64,000 nt of DNA, taken from Sistotremastrum niveocremeum HHB9708 (taxonomy: Eukaryota > Basidiomycota > Agaricomycetes > Sistotremastrales > Sistotremastraceae). How positions within the stretch are numbered: the stretch's first letter is position 1; each line of letters starts with the position of its first letter. The position numbers and the translations under genes are program-made. Shown here one piece after another: positions 11,692-23,364 of this stretch. Location of the stretch: positions 1 to 64,000 of the forward strand of contig KV419406.1 in NCBI GenBank assembly GCA_001630475.1, given 5' to 3'. The notes beneath the pieces are model-generated. The model worked only from the letters and a program-made list of their open reading frames with translations. It was not told the origin of the DNA and ran no database searches.

Positions 11692-12330
11692 AAACCATCT
11701 GCAAGATATTGCTAGAAGCGATGACAGCCTGGTGAGCGGCGCCGGTGGCAAAGGCTTTGTTGGGGTTCATGGTCTTGTTTGACTCTTTGCCGGTGCAAAA
11801 ATTGGAGACGAGCTTGATGATGCGGGAAATACTAGTGGAGCTGCCGTCGTCGTAGGCTGATGACTTGTCGATCTCGGGGTCAGAGAGGCCTCTACCACGG
11901 AGTTCAGAGTGCCATGGGAGAGGTCCTGGCTCTTCGAAGCGGGCACGAGTGAGGGAGATGCAAACTCGATCCGTTGGAGGGAGCCGATAACGATGGAGGT
12001 CTGGAGGGCCGAAATGAAGGCAAGCTGAGAACGCCGCGAAAAGAAGAAAGGCAAGAGAGGGGATTGTTGGTGAAGTCTGCATTGTTCTTGTACTTTAAGT
12101 CTACAACGAAGGGATTCCCGAGACGAGATGGCTGTCACCAATTTTGGAGTTTCCCTCTACTATAGCAACTTGAAAGGGATATGTAGACGATTGAATTCCG
12201 CCAATGTTGAAGATAAGACTGATTTTCTCGCCGGTGATCTTCTCCAGACTACATCCAAAGTGTCGACGTGGCCGATCGGAACCAAGGCTCATCCTCGAAG
12301 CCCTTGAGGGAACTAGAATTGACGACATAG
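11692..12330 (-). pseudogene. HSP70 pseudogene fragment
   Basis: In three minus-strand frames, successive segments follow the HSP70 order: IFNIGGIQSSTYPF (ATPase-domain IFDLGGGTFDV region), GNSKIGDSHL (for AGDTHLGGEDF), ALQTSIVIGSL and LTRARFEE, then IDKSSAYDD and MNPNKAFATGAAHQAVI (for INPDEAVAYGAAVQAAI). Order and spacing are right, but several frameshifts and substitutions disrupt it, and neither the N-terminal start nor the substrate-binding domain is present. It lies just downstream of the MFS transporter gene on the same strand. Confidence 0.8.
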
Positions 12331-12461
12331 AGTACTGGTCCTAGGTTATCCTGAGGAGGAACACAACACGATGAGTCGAGAATCGGGGAGCAAGTAGAAG
12401 CAGTCTTACGATGATGTGCAAGTCGATAGCGACTCGGGTCGTAAGAGGCCACCTAAAACAA

Positions 12462-12505
12462 GCAAAGGCACCGGTTCCGTGACTCGCCCGAGAGACTCGA
12501 ACGGG
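12462..12505 (-). repeat. Short dispersed motif shared with the DUF202 upstream regions
   Basis: The motif GCAAAGGCACCGGTTCC followed within about 20 bases by AGACTCGAAC recurs at about 37921-37965 and, inverted, 62410-62453. On the minus strand the GTTCGAGTCTC part resembles a Pol III B box, and here it sits in a CGCCCG/CGGGCG hairpin. It may be a tRNA- or SINE-derived relic. No A box was found. Confidence 0.4.
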
Positions 12506-12604
12506 CGTTATTTCAGAATCAGATCGCAGATCTACATTAGCATTAAGGTGTCTGAGCACCGAGCTTCTAGTATTTCGTATCTTATCAGTGATCGCTAGTA
12601 CTTG

Positions 12605-15051
12605 TTATCTTCGTTCTTTGGCTTCTGCTGCTCTTCGCCACCCTTCTCCTCGCCATATCACCAGCAAAATCATGAGATCCAGGAGAACACAGAGTCCCGC
12701 CCATACAGTGTACAATCCGCCGTCTCCAATGGCTGTCTAGAGGACGAGCATCAGTAGGTATCCAGTCCGGAGACATGTATGGTCATACCTGTAAGGGTAC
12801 CGCAACTTCGGCGGCGATGAAGCCGGCGGTTCCTCGAAAGAAACTATTCGTAGCCTGAATGCAGAAAATCAGAAGTGCAATGACGAAATCCAAGCGGAAA
12901 ATCTTGCATACCACAGCAGTGGAAGATCTTCCGTTATTAGCGTCCACTATATACGCGAGGGTACTCGCATAGATCCAGCTAGACAATGTTTAATTCGCAT
13001 TCAACGTCAACGTATATGCTGCTTACATCGAAGCGAATCCTGAGAAGAAAAGCGCGACCACGAGACCCGCGATGTGGACGTGTTTTTGAGCCATCCAAGC
13101 ATACGCAATCACAGAGGGCGGGAGCAAGAACATGCACAGCTTCGTCGACTCTAGTCGCATCTGAAGGGCAGATCAGCCCTACACACTTGAAATTCTTCAG
13201 AGCACGAACCTCTGGATAGCTTTTCCCTCCGTTGGCAGCTTTCATTCTAACGAGCATTCGGTCAGACCATCTACCTCCGAGAATACTCCCAGCCATTGAT
13301 CTAAGACATGCGCGTCTAATCGTAATTCTGAATGACGAAAGATGATGCTTGCCCTGCACAACACACCATCAGAAACCGTCATCAGACGGGCACAATGATT
13401 GTCGCGATAACTGACCTATTCCAAACGAGAGGAGGACCAATCCGACTTTCAGCGCGTTGTAGTGATATGGCGCCACGAACAAAGTCTTAGAGCAGGTATA
13501 ACTTATGGAATAAGCGAAGGCGAAGAGAAGACCTTTGAGAATATAAGAATTGCAGCGACCAAAGTAGGCACAGACATACCCGATGGAAACAGGATCGCTA
13601 GATTATTCTTCCGCTTTAATATCTTCCATAATGGTGGGAATGGGTTGACGTCCATGAGTGATAGGCGTACATCGGCGGAGGTTTGCGACTGAGCCACTTT
13701 TGCCGCTGCTAGCTCTATGTCGACGACATTATTGAGAGGCGACGGCCTTTTCTCATGTTCATGTCCGACCATTGGTGTTTGTTGGCCGGAAGTTCCCTGT
13801 CGAGAGGTCTTCTCTAATTGGCGTAAAGCGAGACGCCTCAGAGCGCTTTGATACGATAGACTACGTTCTTCGCGGAAGGTGTCCTTGAACAGGGCGAATG
13901 AAATCCAGAGGGGAACGCCAAAAGCAGCAAGAAAATAAAAGGTAGCCCGCCAACTCCAAACTTGAGTCAGTACTGTGGGTTTGCATGCGTGAGAAGGGTT
14001 GTGATGCTCTAGGGACATGCCACTCACCACCGCCCAACAAGGGTCCAAGAGATGGCCCTATAAATCAATGAGCATGGGAAGCTACGTATACTTGAAGCAA
14101 GCTACCTAATAGCGGGGCTGCATAATAGATGCCCATCATAGTCCCACGTTCGCGAGGCTCAAATATATCAGCGAGAGTAGCGGCACCGATCGACAGAACT
14201 GCCGAAGCTCTACATCATTGTGATTGAGCGAAGAGACGATGACTTGAACAGTGAGATACTCACCCCGAAGCTTGAAGAATCCGCATCCCTATCAAAAGCC
14301 CTATCTGCTTCGAGAGTCCCCCGACAACACATGCCGCGGAAAAGAGCTAGGGCGTTGCAGTCAGACGATAGATGACACTGCATATATGCGCATGACTTAC
14401 TGCGATTGACGCTAGATAGACCAGCTGGATTAAAAATTCTAGTCAGAAATGATTGAAAGGGCGTCTGGAGCAGCTCACCTTTCGTCCCTTCACTTCGCTA
14501 ATCGCTGACCAAATCAAAGGTGTGGTTCCTTGGACGATAATAAAGACAGATAAACTGAGTGATATATCTTGAGAGGTGGCGTGCAGTTCATCCTGAATTT
14601 GTTGGATCGCAGCTGTCCAGATCGTTTATATGAGATAGCCGTCAAAATAAAGTCTGGTTGAGCATACGATTGTAGATATTCGCCCCCAGTGTGGCACACA
14701 TCGCCGCGCATGCTGTAGTTTTGTTATCGAATCAGCATAAGAGGGATGTCATAAGAAGTCAGAATCTACGAACCTACAATTGCAAGAGTGGCTTTCTTCA
14801 AACCGAACCAGTCAGTCAAGGTTGCGACTATCGAGGCGTAAAATTTGCACCTTTCTTGTCCAACTCCATCCCCGTGGATCATCTTCAACCGCTGTATGTT
14901 CGATATCGGGTTTCTCTATCACTATCTGGACAGCGTTGGTGCCAGGCCTTTCAGCCGTAGGCTCATGAGATCTTGAACTTTGCGAGAGGGTGGGCGAGTG
15001 CGTTGGACTCGACTGAGTCATAGGTAGCGGATCGGCCTGGATCGTCGACAT
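12605..15051 (-). CDS. Major facilitator superfamily transporter (DHA1 drug:H+ antiporter type)
   Basis: This is a multi-exon gene on the minus strand with about ten short introns. The N-terminal segment is cytosolic and Ser/Thr/Pro-rich and ends in DDPRGWSWTRK, a typical fungal DHA1 lead-in. Recognisable in order are the loop 2-3 motif WSAISEVKGRK (about 14500), SIGAATLADIFEPRERGTMM (about 14200-14130), APLLGPSLGPLLGG, and VWSWRATFYFL (motif C/TM5, about 13960). A long loop (about 13880-13660) separates the halves. The last exon ends WRRAAEAKERR and stops at 12605. Members export drugs, polyamines or organic acids at the plasma membrane; substrate unknown. The start at 15051 is the first ATG in frame. 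I did not confirm every splice. Confidence 0.8.
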
Positions 15052-15310
15052 TGGCAGACGAGTGTCTATGAGGTCCTGCGAGCCGTGAACACATTTGGCT
15101 TTTGTAGCTGGTGGACACCGTGGAGTGCCGTCAAAGGTGACTGCAAGGGAACGATCTTGCCGGTCGGGAAATCCGATCCGGCTCTCTTTCGTCCGAAAAA
15201 CCGATCCGTGATTTCACGAAGTTCAGAGCAGAAAAATATTCTGATTGTGATGATTTACGATAGAGATCATGGATGTGAAACAAAACAACAAGGCAAGTCT
15301 CGGGAAGAGG

Positions 15311-18271
15311 CTATGTCTGATACGAATGAGAGAGGTTTCCACCTTTGAACTCGCTGTGCGCTTTTGGAGGAGCTGGAAAGTTGCCATACTCGAGACCTGT
15401 ACCCGCTAGAATCCCGAGAGCCATGAGTTGCAGATAACGAAGAGACCCTGGTCGTGAATGCTTACTTGGTTTCTTCTTCTTCTCCTTTTTACGCTTCGCT
15501 GGGTCTGACGCTTTCTTGTCAGGTATATCATCGAGGAGGTTCGATGCCGTCGCATAGTCGAAAGGATCCAGTGAGACTCCCTCCTGCTCTTTGCTATGCC
15601 TCGCTTTCTTCGTCTTCGCCCCGTTTGGTTCTGGAGCCGAAGGGTGTGGCTCAGCTTGAGGAGGACCTGCAACCTCAGACTCCACGTTTAAGGGTGTCGT
15701 TGAAGGTTCTTTCCGCTTCCGTTTCCTCTGACGGCCTACGACCACATTGTCCATTACATCGCCAGAGGTCTTTTTACGTTCAGTAGCGGGAATGAAGGTG
15801 AGGTCAAGCATCTCCGCAGGCTGTACTGGGACCATTTCTTCCACTTCCACTTCTTCTGCTTCGACAAGCTTGGACGGGCCGGGCTCTATCTGTCTAGATG
15901 TATTAGCACAAATTAAAGAATGAAACGCGGTCAGCTGATGCATACCTTCAAATTATCGACCGAAGGAGCCAAGCGTATCGAACCATGGATCCGTGCCACA
16001 ATTTGTCGAAATTCGTCAGACTGTTCGGTTCGCTCAACCTCCATAAATTTGAGTTCGCACTGAGTACAGAGAACGCATACCTCGTGGTCTGGGCGATTTC
16101 CTAACAGACTGCTAGCGCTTGCCGCATAAGGGCTTGAGGTTTTGACAATGTTCCCGAAGAGACTTGAGGCTGTCGCAGAGAGGGTCGAATCTGAAGGACG
16201 GTGAATGTGCTATTTCCGGTAGATGAATGCTTATCTACCTCTGGAATCCCACAAGTTTTGTCCTCGGCTTTCTACACAGGGGAGCGATTGGATGACAGGG
16301 ACCGCCTCTGCCACAACTGGATCCGCGGTCGATTTTGCTGCATTCTGTGCTTCTTCAAGTTGTTCCCGCACAGTTTCCCTGATGAGCTCCAGTAGTTGCT
16401 TCAGACGAGTACGGACAGGAGGCGACGGTGACGGCAGGGTTTGCATGAGAGCAGTCATATCAGCAGGTGGATGCTCGGCGAGTTGGAATAAGTGGTTATT
16501 TGACATCACATAACTGCATAGAGGAAATCTGAAAAGAGGTGCTGCGGTACAAGTCGAAAAAACTGACCGTGTGCTTTCATCGTCTTTGCGGCCTATCTGA
16601 TCTCGCCAACCATGCACCGCCTTGAAAACAGCCAGCTGCAAGCCGGTCAAACCCCTGCCCCATTTCTGCAGCAGAGTATTCCAGCCCCCTGGTCCATTGC
16701 CACCCACAGAATCATATATCTCCTTCACGAAGGTGCGAAGAGATGTTTGTTTTGAACGCTCCAGGACCTCCAGGACCAGTTCCGGCCTGCCTTCGGCTTT
16801 GTCTAGTAGTGCGTTCTTCATGTTGTCATAGACAAACAGAAGAAAATGAGTGTCTGATCTAGCATATTGCAGCATCTCGTTTGGCAGAGGGCTACGATTG
16901 AAATGTCAGACATTATGAACTCTGACGGTGAAAGTGATTACCGACCGTATCCGCCAGTCCGCCATCTGGTATTTTTTATCGGCGATGAAGTCGCAATATA
17001 CGGACAATAACGAAGCCAGTGAATGCTTCTGGAATTCTGAATGGTGGTCTCAACTTCGCGCATTCTAGGGGAGACGGACTATTCTCACCCAGTACTTTAG
17101 AAGCATGGTATGTATCGAATAGATTGACAATGTACAATCCAAAATTTTGTTGGAGCCATATGATGTCACTTTCAGCACCATGGAAAACCTACTCAACTGT
17201 AAAACAAAGTGAAACCGGGGGAAATGATAAGACAGACTTTAACAATGGTCGGATCTGTGAAGACACCGTTCAAGATCTCCAGTTCATCTCTGAGTGCTAA
17301 GGTGTCAACGACGAAGTCGTGTCCGCGAGTGCTGATTTGCATCAAGCAGAGGAACCCAGAGAAAGTCCGATAATCATGATGTTCGAGATCGACAGCAATT
17401 TCAGAGACGGTCCGTAGCTGCTGGAACATTGCAGCGAGCTCCTCTCGTGTTGACACCCACGAGAATGGTGTCTCGTTCATGCTGGAAGGCTCTTGAGGGG
17501 TGACGTGACTAAAAAGCCCCTGAGGAAAGTCGATGTTCGCGATTTCGTGCCCATAAGGGTGCGGTAGTTGATTGGAGAGACACTCTTGAGGGTAATCCAA
17601 TGGGGCGAGGGCGTTTGGTTTGGTCCTGAGCAGCGGCTTCCAATTCGATTCATTTGAGTTATCCACAGTTCTTCGGAACTTCAACTGAGGCTTCGGGAGG
17701 TGGGAAGCGTGGAACAAATTCTGAGGAAGACGAACACGGCTTGCCTGCTAAGAATGAGTACGTGTTATTCTGATTAAAACTCCCACTGACCACTTCTGGA
17801 GCAGGCTTGATAGGTATGGCTGCCGGCTTGCTTGCACCACGGCCGAGAAATTCGTCCAGACACAAATCCTGGGTTTGGTTTTGTGAGTAGAGCAGGTCAA
17901 AGGATAATGCATGATTGGCTGACCGTTCGTTCTAGTAAGTTCTCCATCGAATCCACGACACGAGATCGAAACCCGTCCACTACATCGTCTTCAGTTTCGA
18001 GCTTCGCCTTTTCCTTGCGTTTGCCAGACTGTTTTGCAGTGGAGCCGCCGTCCGCGAGTTTAATAAGCTTATTGGTTAAAGAGAGAAGCCTATCGGCGCA
18101 GCTATCCAGCTCTTTGGCAAACTCTGATTCCAAGGTTCGATGAAATTGTACATCTTTTGGCAGACTCATTGACTTCTTGGTAGGAGCGAGGATGGCGGCC
18201 TGCAACCGAGTCTGAAAGTCGGAAAAGTTGGCATCTCCAATGAGCGATTCTGCTCTTCCGTTGAGACTCAT
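15311..18271 (-). CDS. RRP6: Exosome-associated 3'-5' exonuclease Rrp6 (EXOSC10)
   Basis: The gene has several exons on the minus strand. Exon 1 (from the ATG at 18271) encodes a PMC2NT-like helical domain ([13 protein letters not shown] to [12 protein letters not shown]). The nuclease follows: motif [11 protein letters not shown] (D-x-E) and FLCLMQIST near 17400-17330, [14 protein letters not shown] near 17185, [19 protein letters not shown] near 16990-16940, and [11 protein letters not shown] near 16865. An HRDC domain contains [21 protein letters not shown] near 16650. The tail is basic, lysine-rich and ends [17 protein letters not shown]. Rrp6 trims rRNA and snoRNA and degrades nuclear RNA with the exosome. 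It is head-to-head with the FIST-like gene: only 51-108 bases separate the start codons, implying a shared bidirectional promoter. Confidence 0.9.
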
Positions 18272-18322
18272 GGCGCCCTAGGAGAGTAGGCTACGAAAGA
18301 AAATGAAGAATGAAGGAAGAGC

Positions 18323-19826
18323 GTGAGGCAGAAACTTGGCGGACGAGAAACTTATCGGAATCGTCAACCGGAAAATTTCATGCAGAGAGCGTTGACTCTG
18401 ATATCGAAAAGTCCAGAAAAATTAGCTCGTCATATCAATCAGTCTTTGGCTCAGCATCGAAATGATACTCTCTTGTTCACAATCTCCTCCAATGTTGAAG
18501 CCACTCAACTGGGCGCCTTGGTTTCAGCTTTGACGACTTTGAGCGACCGTTACATTGGTTGTCTTTCTGCGCCTCTTTCCGCCTCCTCAAATGAGGCCGT
18601 CTGTTCTATGGCTTTCTTTAATCGTCAGAAATCAATAACATGGAGATCTGACGTGTCGGCTCCACCACCGGCTCAAGTGGGACGGTGGCACAAGAGCAGC
18701 CCATCCAGTCAGAAAGGCCCTCATAGCCTCGACGCTAATCAAGATTGGGAAACATTGTGGTCGTCCTCGGGGCCATCGTCTTCTCCTCTACCACCTCTCC
18801 CGGAATCATTAAATTACACAAAGTGAGCAGATCTGCCCAGCTTCGCGTGGTCATATGCCCATGGCTCATAAACTTCGCAGAGACGTTTCCTCATTGATCT
18901 ATCTGAATGATGGCCCGAATGAAAGCTTATCAAGGGCATTGCAGACGTCGTTCCCTACCTCTCATCAAGTACGCGTGACTTGAGTGTAGCCAAGTAATTC
19001 CGCTCATAACCTCATACCAAGATGGCTCTCCATGGGTCTTCGACCCCATTCCTGACTGGCCGCCCCTATACCCTGTTTCAAGACGGATCACGGATCTTCT
19101 CCCAGGGGGCTGTCGGGATTGCGCTGAGAAATCTGGCATCGCCCCAAGGACGGACCTCCCATTTTGAAGGCTTCCAGCCCATCGGCACTCCTAATGCAGT
19201 CACTAGGCAAGTGTCTTGGTTTTAGTATCCACTTTCGAGTCTCATCACTGTGTTTTACATCTAGCTCCGATGGAAATTTGATACATACCCTTGGTGGAGC
19301 CAACCCGACGAGAATGCTTATGAAATGGCTTGAAGATACGCGCAAGCCCGCCACGTTGACCAAGGATGTCAACATTTATCTCGCAATACTTTCGTCGAGC
19401 GCAAACGAACCCATACAAAGGCTTTATGGTATTACGTCTGGCGATCCAGGTAGAGGCTCAATCGCCCTGGACGCCGAAGTGGGCAAGTTGACGGGACGAC
19501 GGGTGCAGGTATATTACCGCTCTGCTTGAGACGTCATCTTTCTGACGCGGTTTCAGTTCTATCATCGTCCTAATGACCTCAACGTCGTCCCATTCTCATC
19601 ATTTCCTACCCCCAGCTCGGTCATCTTTGTGCCAGCGTCTGGCGATGGGGCGCATATTGAAGTGCCCGCAGCAAAATTGGCATCCGAGGAAGTCTCATGT
19701 TTAGAAAACGTATGCTTATCTGTCAGCGAGAATGGATTTAGTCTCCAGTCGCCAACTTCTGGCGACGCCACTTCTCCCTGGTACTCTCGCATACCTGGCA
19801 CTTTGACGAGATGGCAGTGGACATAA
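18323..19826 (+). CDS. FIST-like domain conserved fungal protein
   Basis: Exons 18323-18822, 18881-18968, 19022-19206, 19265-19508 and 19557-19826 are in phase to 428 residues. A start at 18380 would give 409 and leaves a more plausible 5' leader. The sequence has the look of FIST sensor domains: an N-terminal TLLFTISSNV strand-helix unit, SDRYIGCLSAPL, then TGRPYTLFQDG, GAVGIAL and GNLIHTLGGANP. FIST proteins are thought to sense small ligands; a role here is inference, and I recall only unnamed fungal relatives. The third intron uses a GC donor (AG|GCAAGT at 19207), the only way to keep frame. Confidence 0.65.
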
Positions 19827-20086
19827 AAAATCGCGCGGGGCCTGGTGTCCTGCAAGCTTTCGGGCAATTTAGCACGCAGATATATTTCTCAAATGTGTAC
19901 TGCAACACGCTATATACAACTCATATAGCACGATTCTCCCGTTATACAGACTTTGAAGTAGTTTGAAATTATTACGGCACTGGTGCGGCAAACCGCGCAC
20001 CCGCTAAATTCTTCGAGGTCGCTAAATTTTCTTCCAAAGTACCTATATGCTTCGCATCCTGTCTCTTGCGACGCCGCGGTATAACC

Positions 20087-22837
20087 ATGTCCCATATACA
20101 TTTTGGAGACGCAGATAAGAAGCAGGGACCTCAGCTTCCACTCAACGGAACTGGGAAGAACAAGAATAGCAGGTCGTTGGCATCGCCTGGGCAATACTCG
20201 AACACGAACGGAGGCACTCCTCCTCGGAAAAAGTTCAAGAAGGACCACGCACGCAGTTCTCATAATGCCCAACCCAATGGAGTTGGTCCGCACAAGAAGG
20301 CCGTGAACGGTGTCCTAAAGCACAAATCGTCGCGTTCGTTCAACCAGGAACAGGACGGTGCATGGACGCCAATTCAAAAACAACGGAGAGAACTACCTAT
20401 ATGGGCTGGTAAGCGTCATGTTTAAGCTGTAGCCTAACGTGCCAATCATGTGTCCACAGGCAAGGATGCACTGATACAGCAAATCAGGGAGAACGATACG
20501 GTCGTGATACTTGGAGAAACAGGGAGCGGGAAAACTACTCGTAAGCCGTCCTTTGAACCTCTTCAGAATAAGGCTGATATATACCAAGAGGTCCCACAGT
20601 TTCTCCTAGAGGCAGGCTTCGCGAAGGATGCCATGATTGGTGTGACCCAAACTCGCCGTGTTGCTGCGACGTCCATCGCACAGCGTGTTGCTCTGGAACA
20701 GGATACCAAGGTGGGGGATCTTGTGGGCTACTCTGTACGGTTCGAGGAGGCATCTAGCTCGGACACAAAAATCAAATTCCTCACCGATGGCATGCTCGTT
20801 CGAGAATTGATGATGGACCCGCTTCTGTCCGGTTACAGTGTCATTATCGTTGACGAAGCTCATGAACGGACACTCCGGACGGACTTGTTGCTTTCACGGT
20901 TGAAAGATATACAAAGAATCCGCAACCAGAGTTCAGACAAGAAGGGCAAACGTCCAGCATCAGAAAACGGTCTACTCAAAGTTGTGATCATGAGTGCCAC
21001 CTTGGATGCGGAGAAATTCAGCGCGTATTTTAATGGGTGAGCAGCCGATGCTCCTGCCCTTCTCATAGAGCATACTGACGTACTTTCCAGAGCCAAGATT
21101 GTTTACGTCCAAGGCCGGCAGTATCCTGTCAAGATATATTATACCTCTGAACCTCAGCAGGATTTTCTTGAAGCGGGGCTCAAAACATTCTTCCAGCTTC
21201 ACAAGGAGAAGATGGAAGGAGATGTACTTATCTTCTTACCAGGTTTGTTTTGTCCCATTCTTTCTTCGCCGTCGTCTGACCACCTTCAAGGGCAGGAAGA
21301 TATTGAGAGCTTAGACAAGTCTATCAAAGAATATTCTTCTCAACTGCGAAAGCAAGACACTCGAGTATGTACCGCGTTCTGTCCTATGAATTAGTGAGCT
21401 AATGTCTCGACAGATATTTGTCTGTCCGTTATACGCCGCACTACCCATGTCCCAGCAGACCCAAGTGTTCGCTCCGACGCCTCCTGAAACACGCAAGTGT
21501 ATCCTTGCGACCAACATTGCTGAGACCGCCATCACGATACCTGGCATCAGATATGTCATCGACTCGGGTAAATATAAGGAGAAGATGTATTCCACGACGT
21601 TTAAAAGTGGTCAGTTGGTTTCCTACCCCTAGTAACCGTTCTAATATGTGTCGTCAGCTATGGAGGCCCTCATAACAAAGTCGATAAGCAAAGCGTCCGC
21701 GATGCAAAGGGCAGGTCGAGCCGGGCGAGAGGTGAGTATCCTGGTCCTGGCGGCTCGATTCGTCCTCCTACAACTGCGCTAGGGTCCCGGGACTTGTTTC
21801 CGATTGTATACGGAAGAAGGATTCCGATCGCTCAGAGAATCGTCTATACCGGAGATTCAGCGATCCAACCTAGCATCCAGCATCTTACAACTCAAGTATC
21901 TCAATCAAGATCCCGAGACTGTCGATTGGATGGACAGTCCGGGTCGAGATGCACGTTCGTATATTATTCCCTCCTTGTTCTATCCCACTCATTTTTGGAT
22001 AGTTGAGGCCGCATTAATAACCCTTTTTGCCATTCAAGCTATCGACAGGACACGAGCGTTGACGCCGCTCGGTCGACTGATGGCGTCTTTCCCCGTCGAG
22101 CCTTCACTCGCTCGTGCCATTCTCGCATCGAGCGAACAAAACTGCAGCAACGAAGTCGTGGACATCGTCGCTGTCCTCTCCACCACATCCACCATATTCT
22201 TCGACCCTTCCGAAGCCCGCGAGGACGCCTCAGAAGCTCGACGTAAATTCCGCCATCCTACCGGGGATCACATCATGCTCCTCAATCTCTTCCGTGCCTA
22301 TGAAGAAGTCTTTGGATCTTCCGGACGACACGGTGCTATCGATTGGTGTCGCAAGCATTACATCAACGAGCGTGCTTTGGCCGAGGCGGTACGGATACGG
22401 GATCAGATTAGGAGTTCGTGCGAGCGCGTGAATGTCAACTGGAAAACGAGCAGCGGATTAGAAGCTGAACCTATTCTCAAGAGCTTCTTGATGGGATCTC
22501 CGCAGAATGCTGCTCAGCTCCATCCTGACTTTGACTATCGGCAGTTGATTGGTTCATCTGTGGGTACTCGATCCTGTCACTTCAACCCCTTCTGATCTTG
22601 GCGTAGGTCGTGAAGATACATCCATCCTCTACACTTATAGATAAGAAGGTGCCGGTTATAATGTACAACGAACTAGTGAGTCTTTCATATCATGCATTGG
22701 TCCGTCATGCCGTGATCTGACCGATTGTCGATCTCTTGTAGATAATTACATCGAAGATCTACGCAAGATGCGTTTCCTCGATCACCCGCCAACTCATTAC
22801 GGAACTGCCTCTGTATAGCCAGGCGACCGCTGCATGA
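20087..22837 (+). CDS. DEAH-box RNA helicase, DHX33/Dhr2 type
   Basis: Eleven exons (20087-20408, 20460-20540, 20589-21036, 21091-21242, 21291-21364, 21414-21609, 21658-21731, 21783-21954, 22003-22559, 22607-22675, 22742-22837) are all in phase, giving 746 residues, near the 707 of human DHX33. Motifs in order: Walker A GETGSGKTT (about 126-134), TQTRRVAA, DEAH (about 223), SAT, FLPGQE, ATNIAETAITIPG and QRAGRAGR, then the winged-helix/ratchet region and an OB-fold tail ending in HPSSTLIDKKVPVIMYNEL. The pre-helicase RRELPIW and the tail match DHX33 better than Prp2/16/22/43. Expected in the nucleolus in pre-rRNA processing. The low-complexity N-terminus is basic. Two partial copies of its 3' end lie at 6.1-6.6 kb and 34.1-34.7 kb. 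Confidence 0.9.
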
Positions 22838-23310
22838 AGCGATGCCATTCACCTACTGTCCTCCTGTCATATATAATGCAATGGCTTCTAAGCAAGCACC
22901 TCAAAACTGAAAACGGAGTCAGCGCACTCGTCCTGTCAATGCGTCGAAGTTGAAAGTGAACTGGACATATCCTAATTTGAATGGAATAAGCACGTGACCA
23001 CAATTTTCTTGCGAACTGCCGTCATCGCGCGTTCCTCGTCGTAGCCAACGTCGTGCCTGCCGCCGACTTCGATCATTTCTAATTGCCATCGTCATCTGAA
23101 GATCACGATTCCCCACTGAAATCCAGTCTACCACGGTGAACTCGAATCTACAGTCACCTCCGACGATTTCTTTTCTCAGGCTGACGGCTCCCTCGCTCGC
23201 ACTCGATTCTTAGTCAAAACAAGCAATTGAATAAAACACGTATCGCAAGACGCAATCCCAGCCTAGCTGAGCCAGACTAGCCAGCCCTATCCTTGAATCG
23301 AATCCCGATA

Positions 23311-23332
23311 CTCGAACTCGAACTCGAACTCT
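23311..23332 (+). repeat. CTCGAA hexamer microsatellite
   Basis: About 3.5 perfect CTCGAA units stand 30 bases upstream of the ATG at 23365, in the possible 5' leader of the next gene. Confidence 0.8.
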
Positions 23333-23364
23333 CGAAAAGCTCATCTCAAAACTCGATTACTACC

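Noticed and set aside
12416-12598. tRNA gene at the B-box-like hairpin
   Set aside because: No A box or cloverleaf could be folded around it on either strand.
20535-21595. Minus-strand frames of 70-95 codons across the helicase gene
   Set aside because: Shadows of the real plus-strand exons, which splice in phase and carry all helicase motifs.
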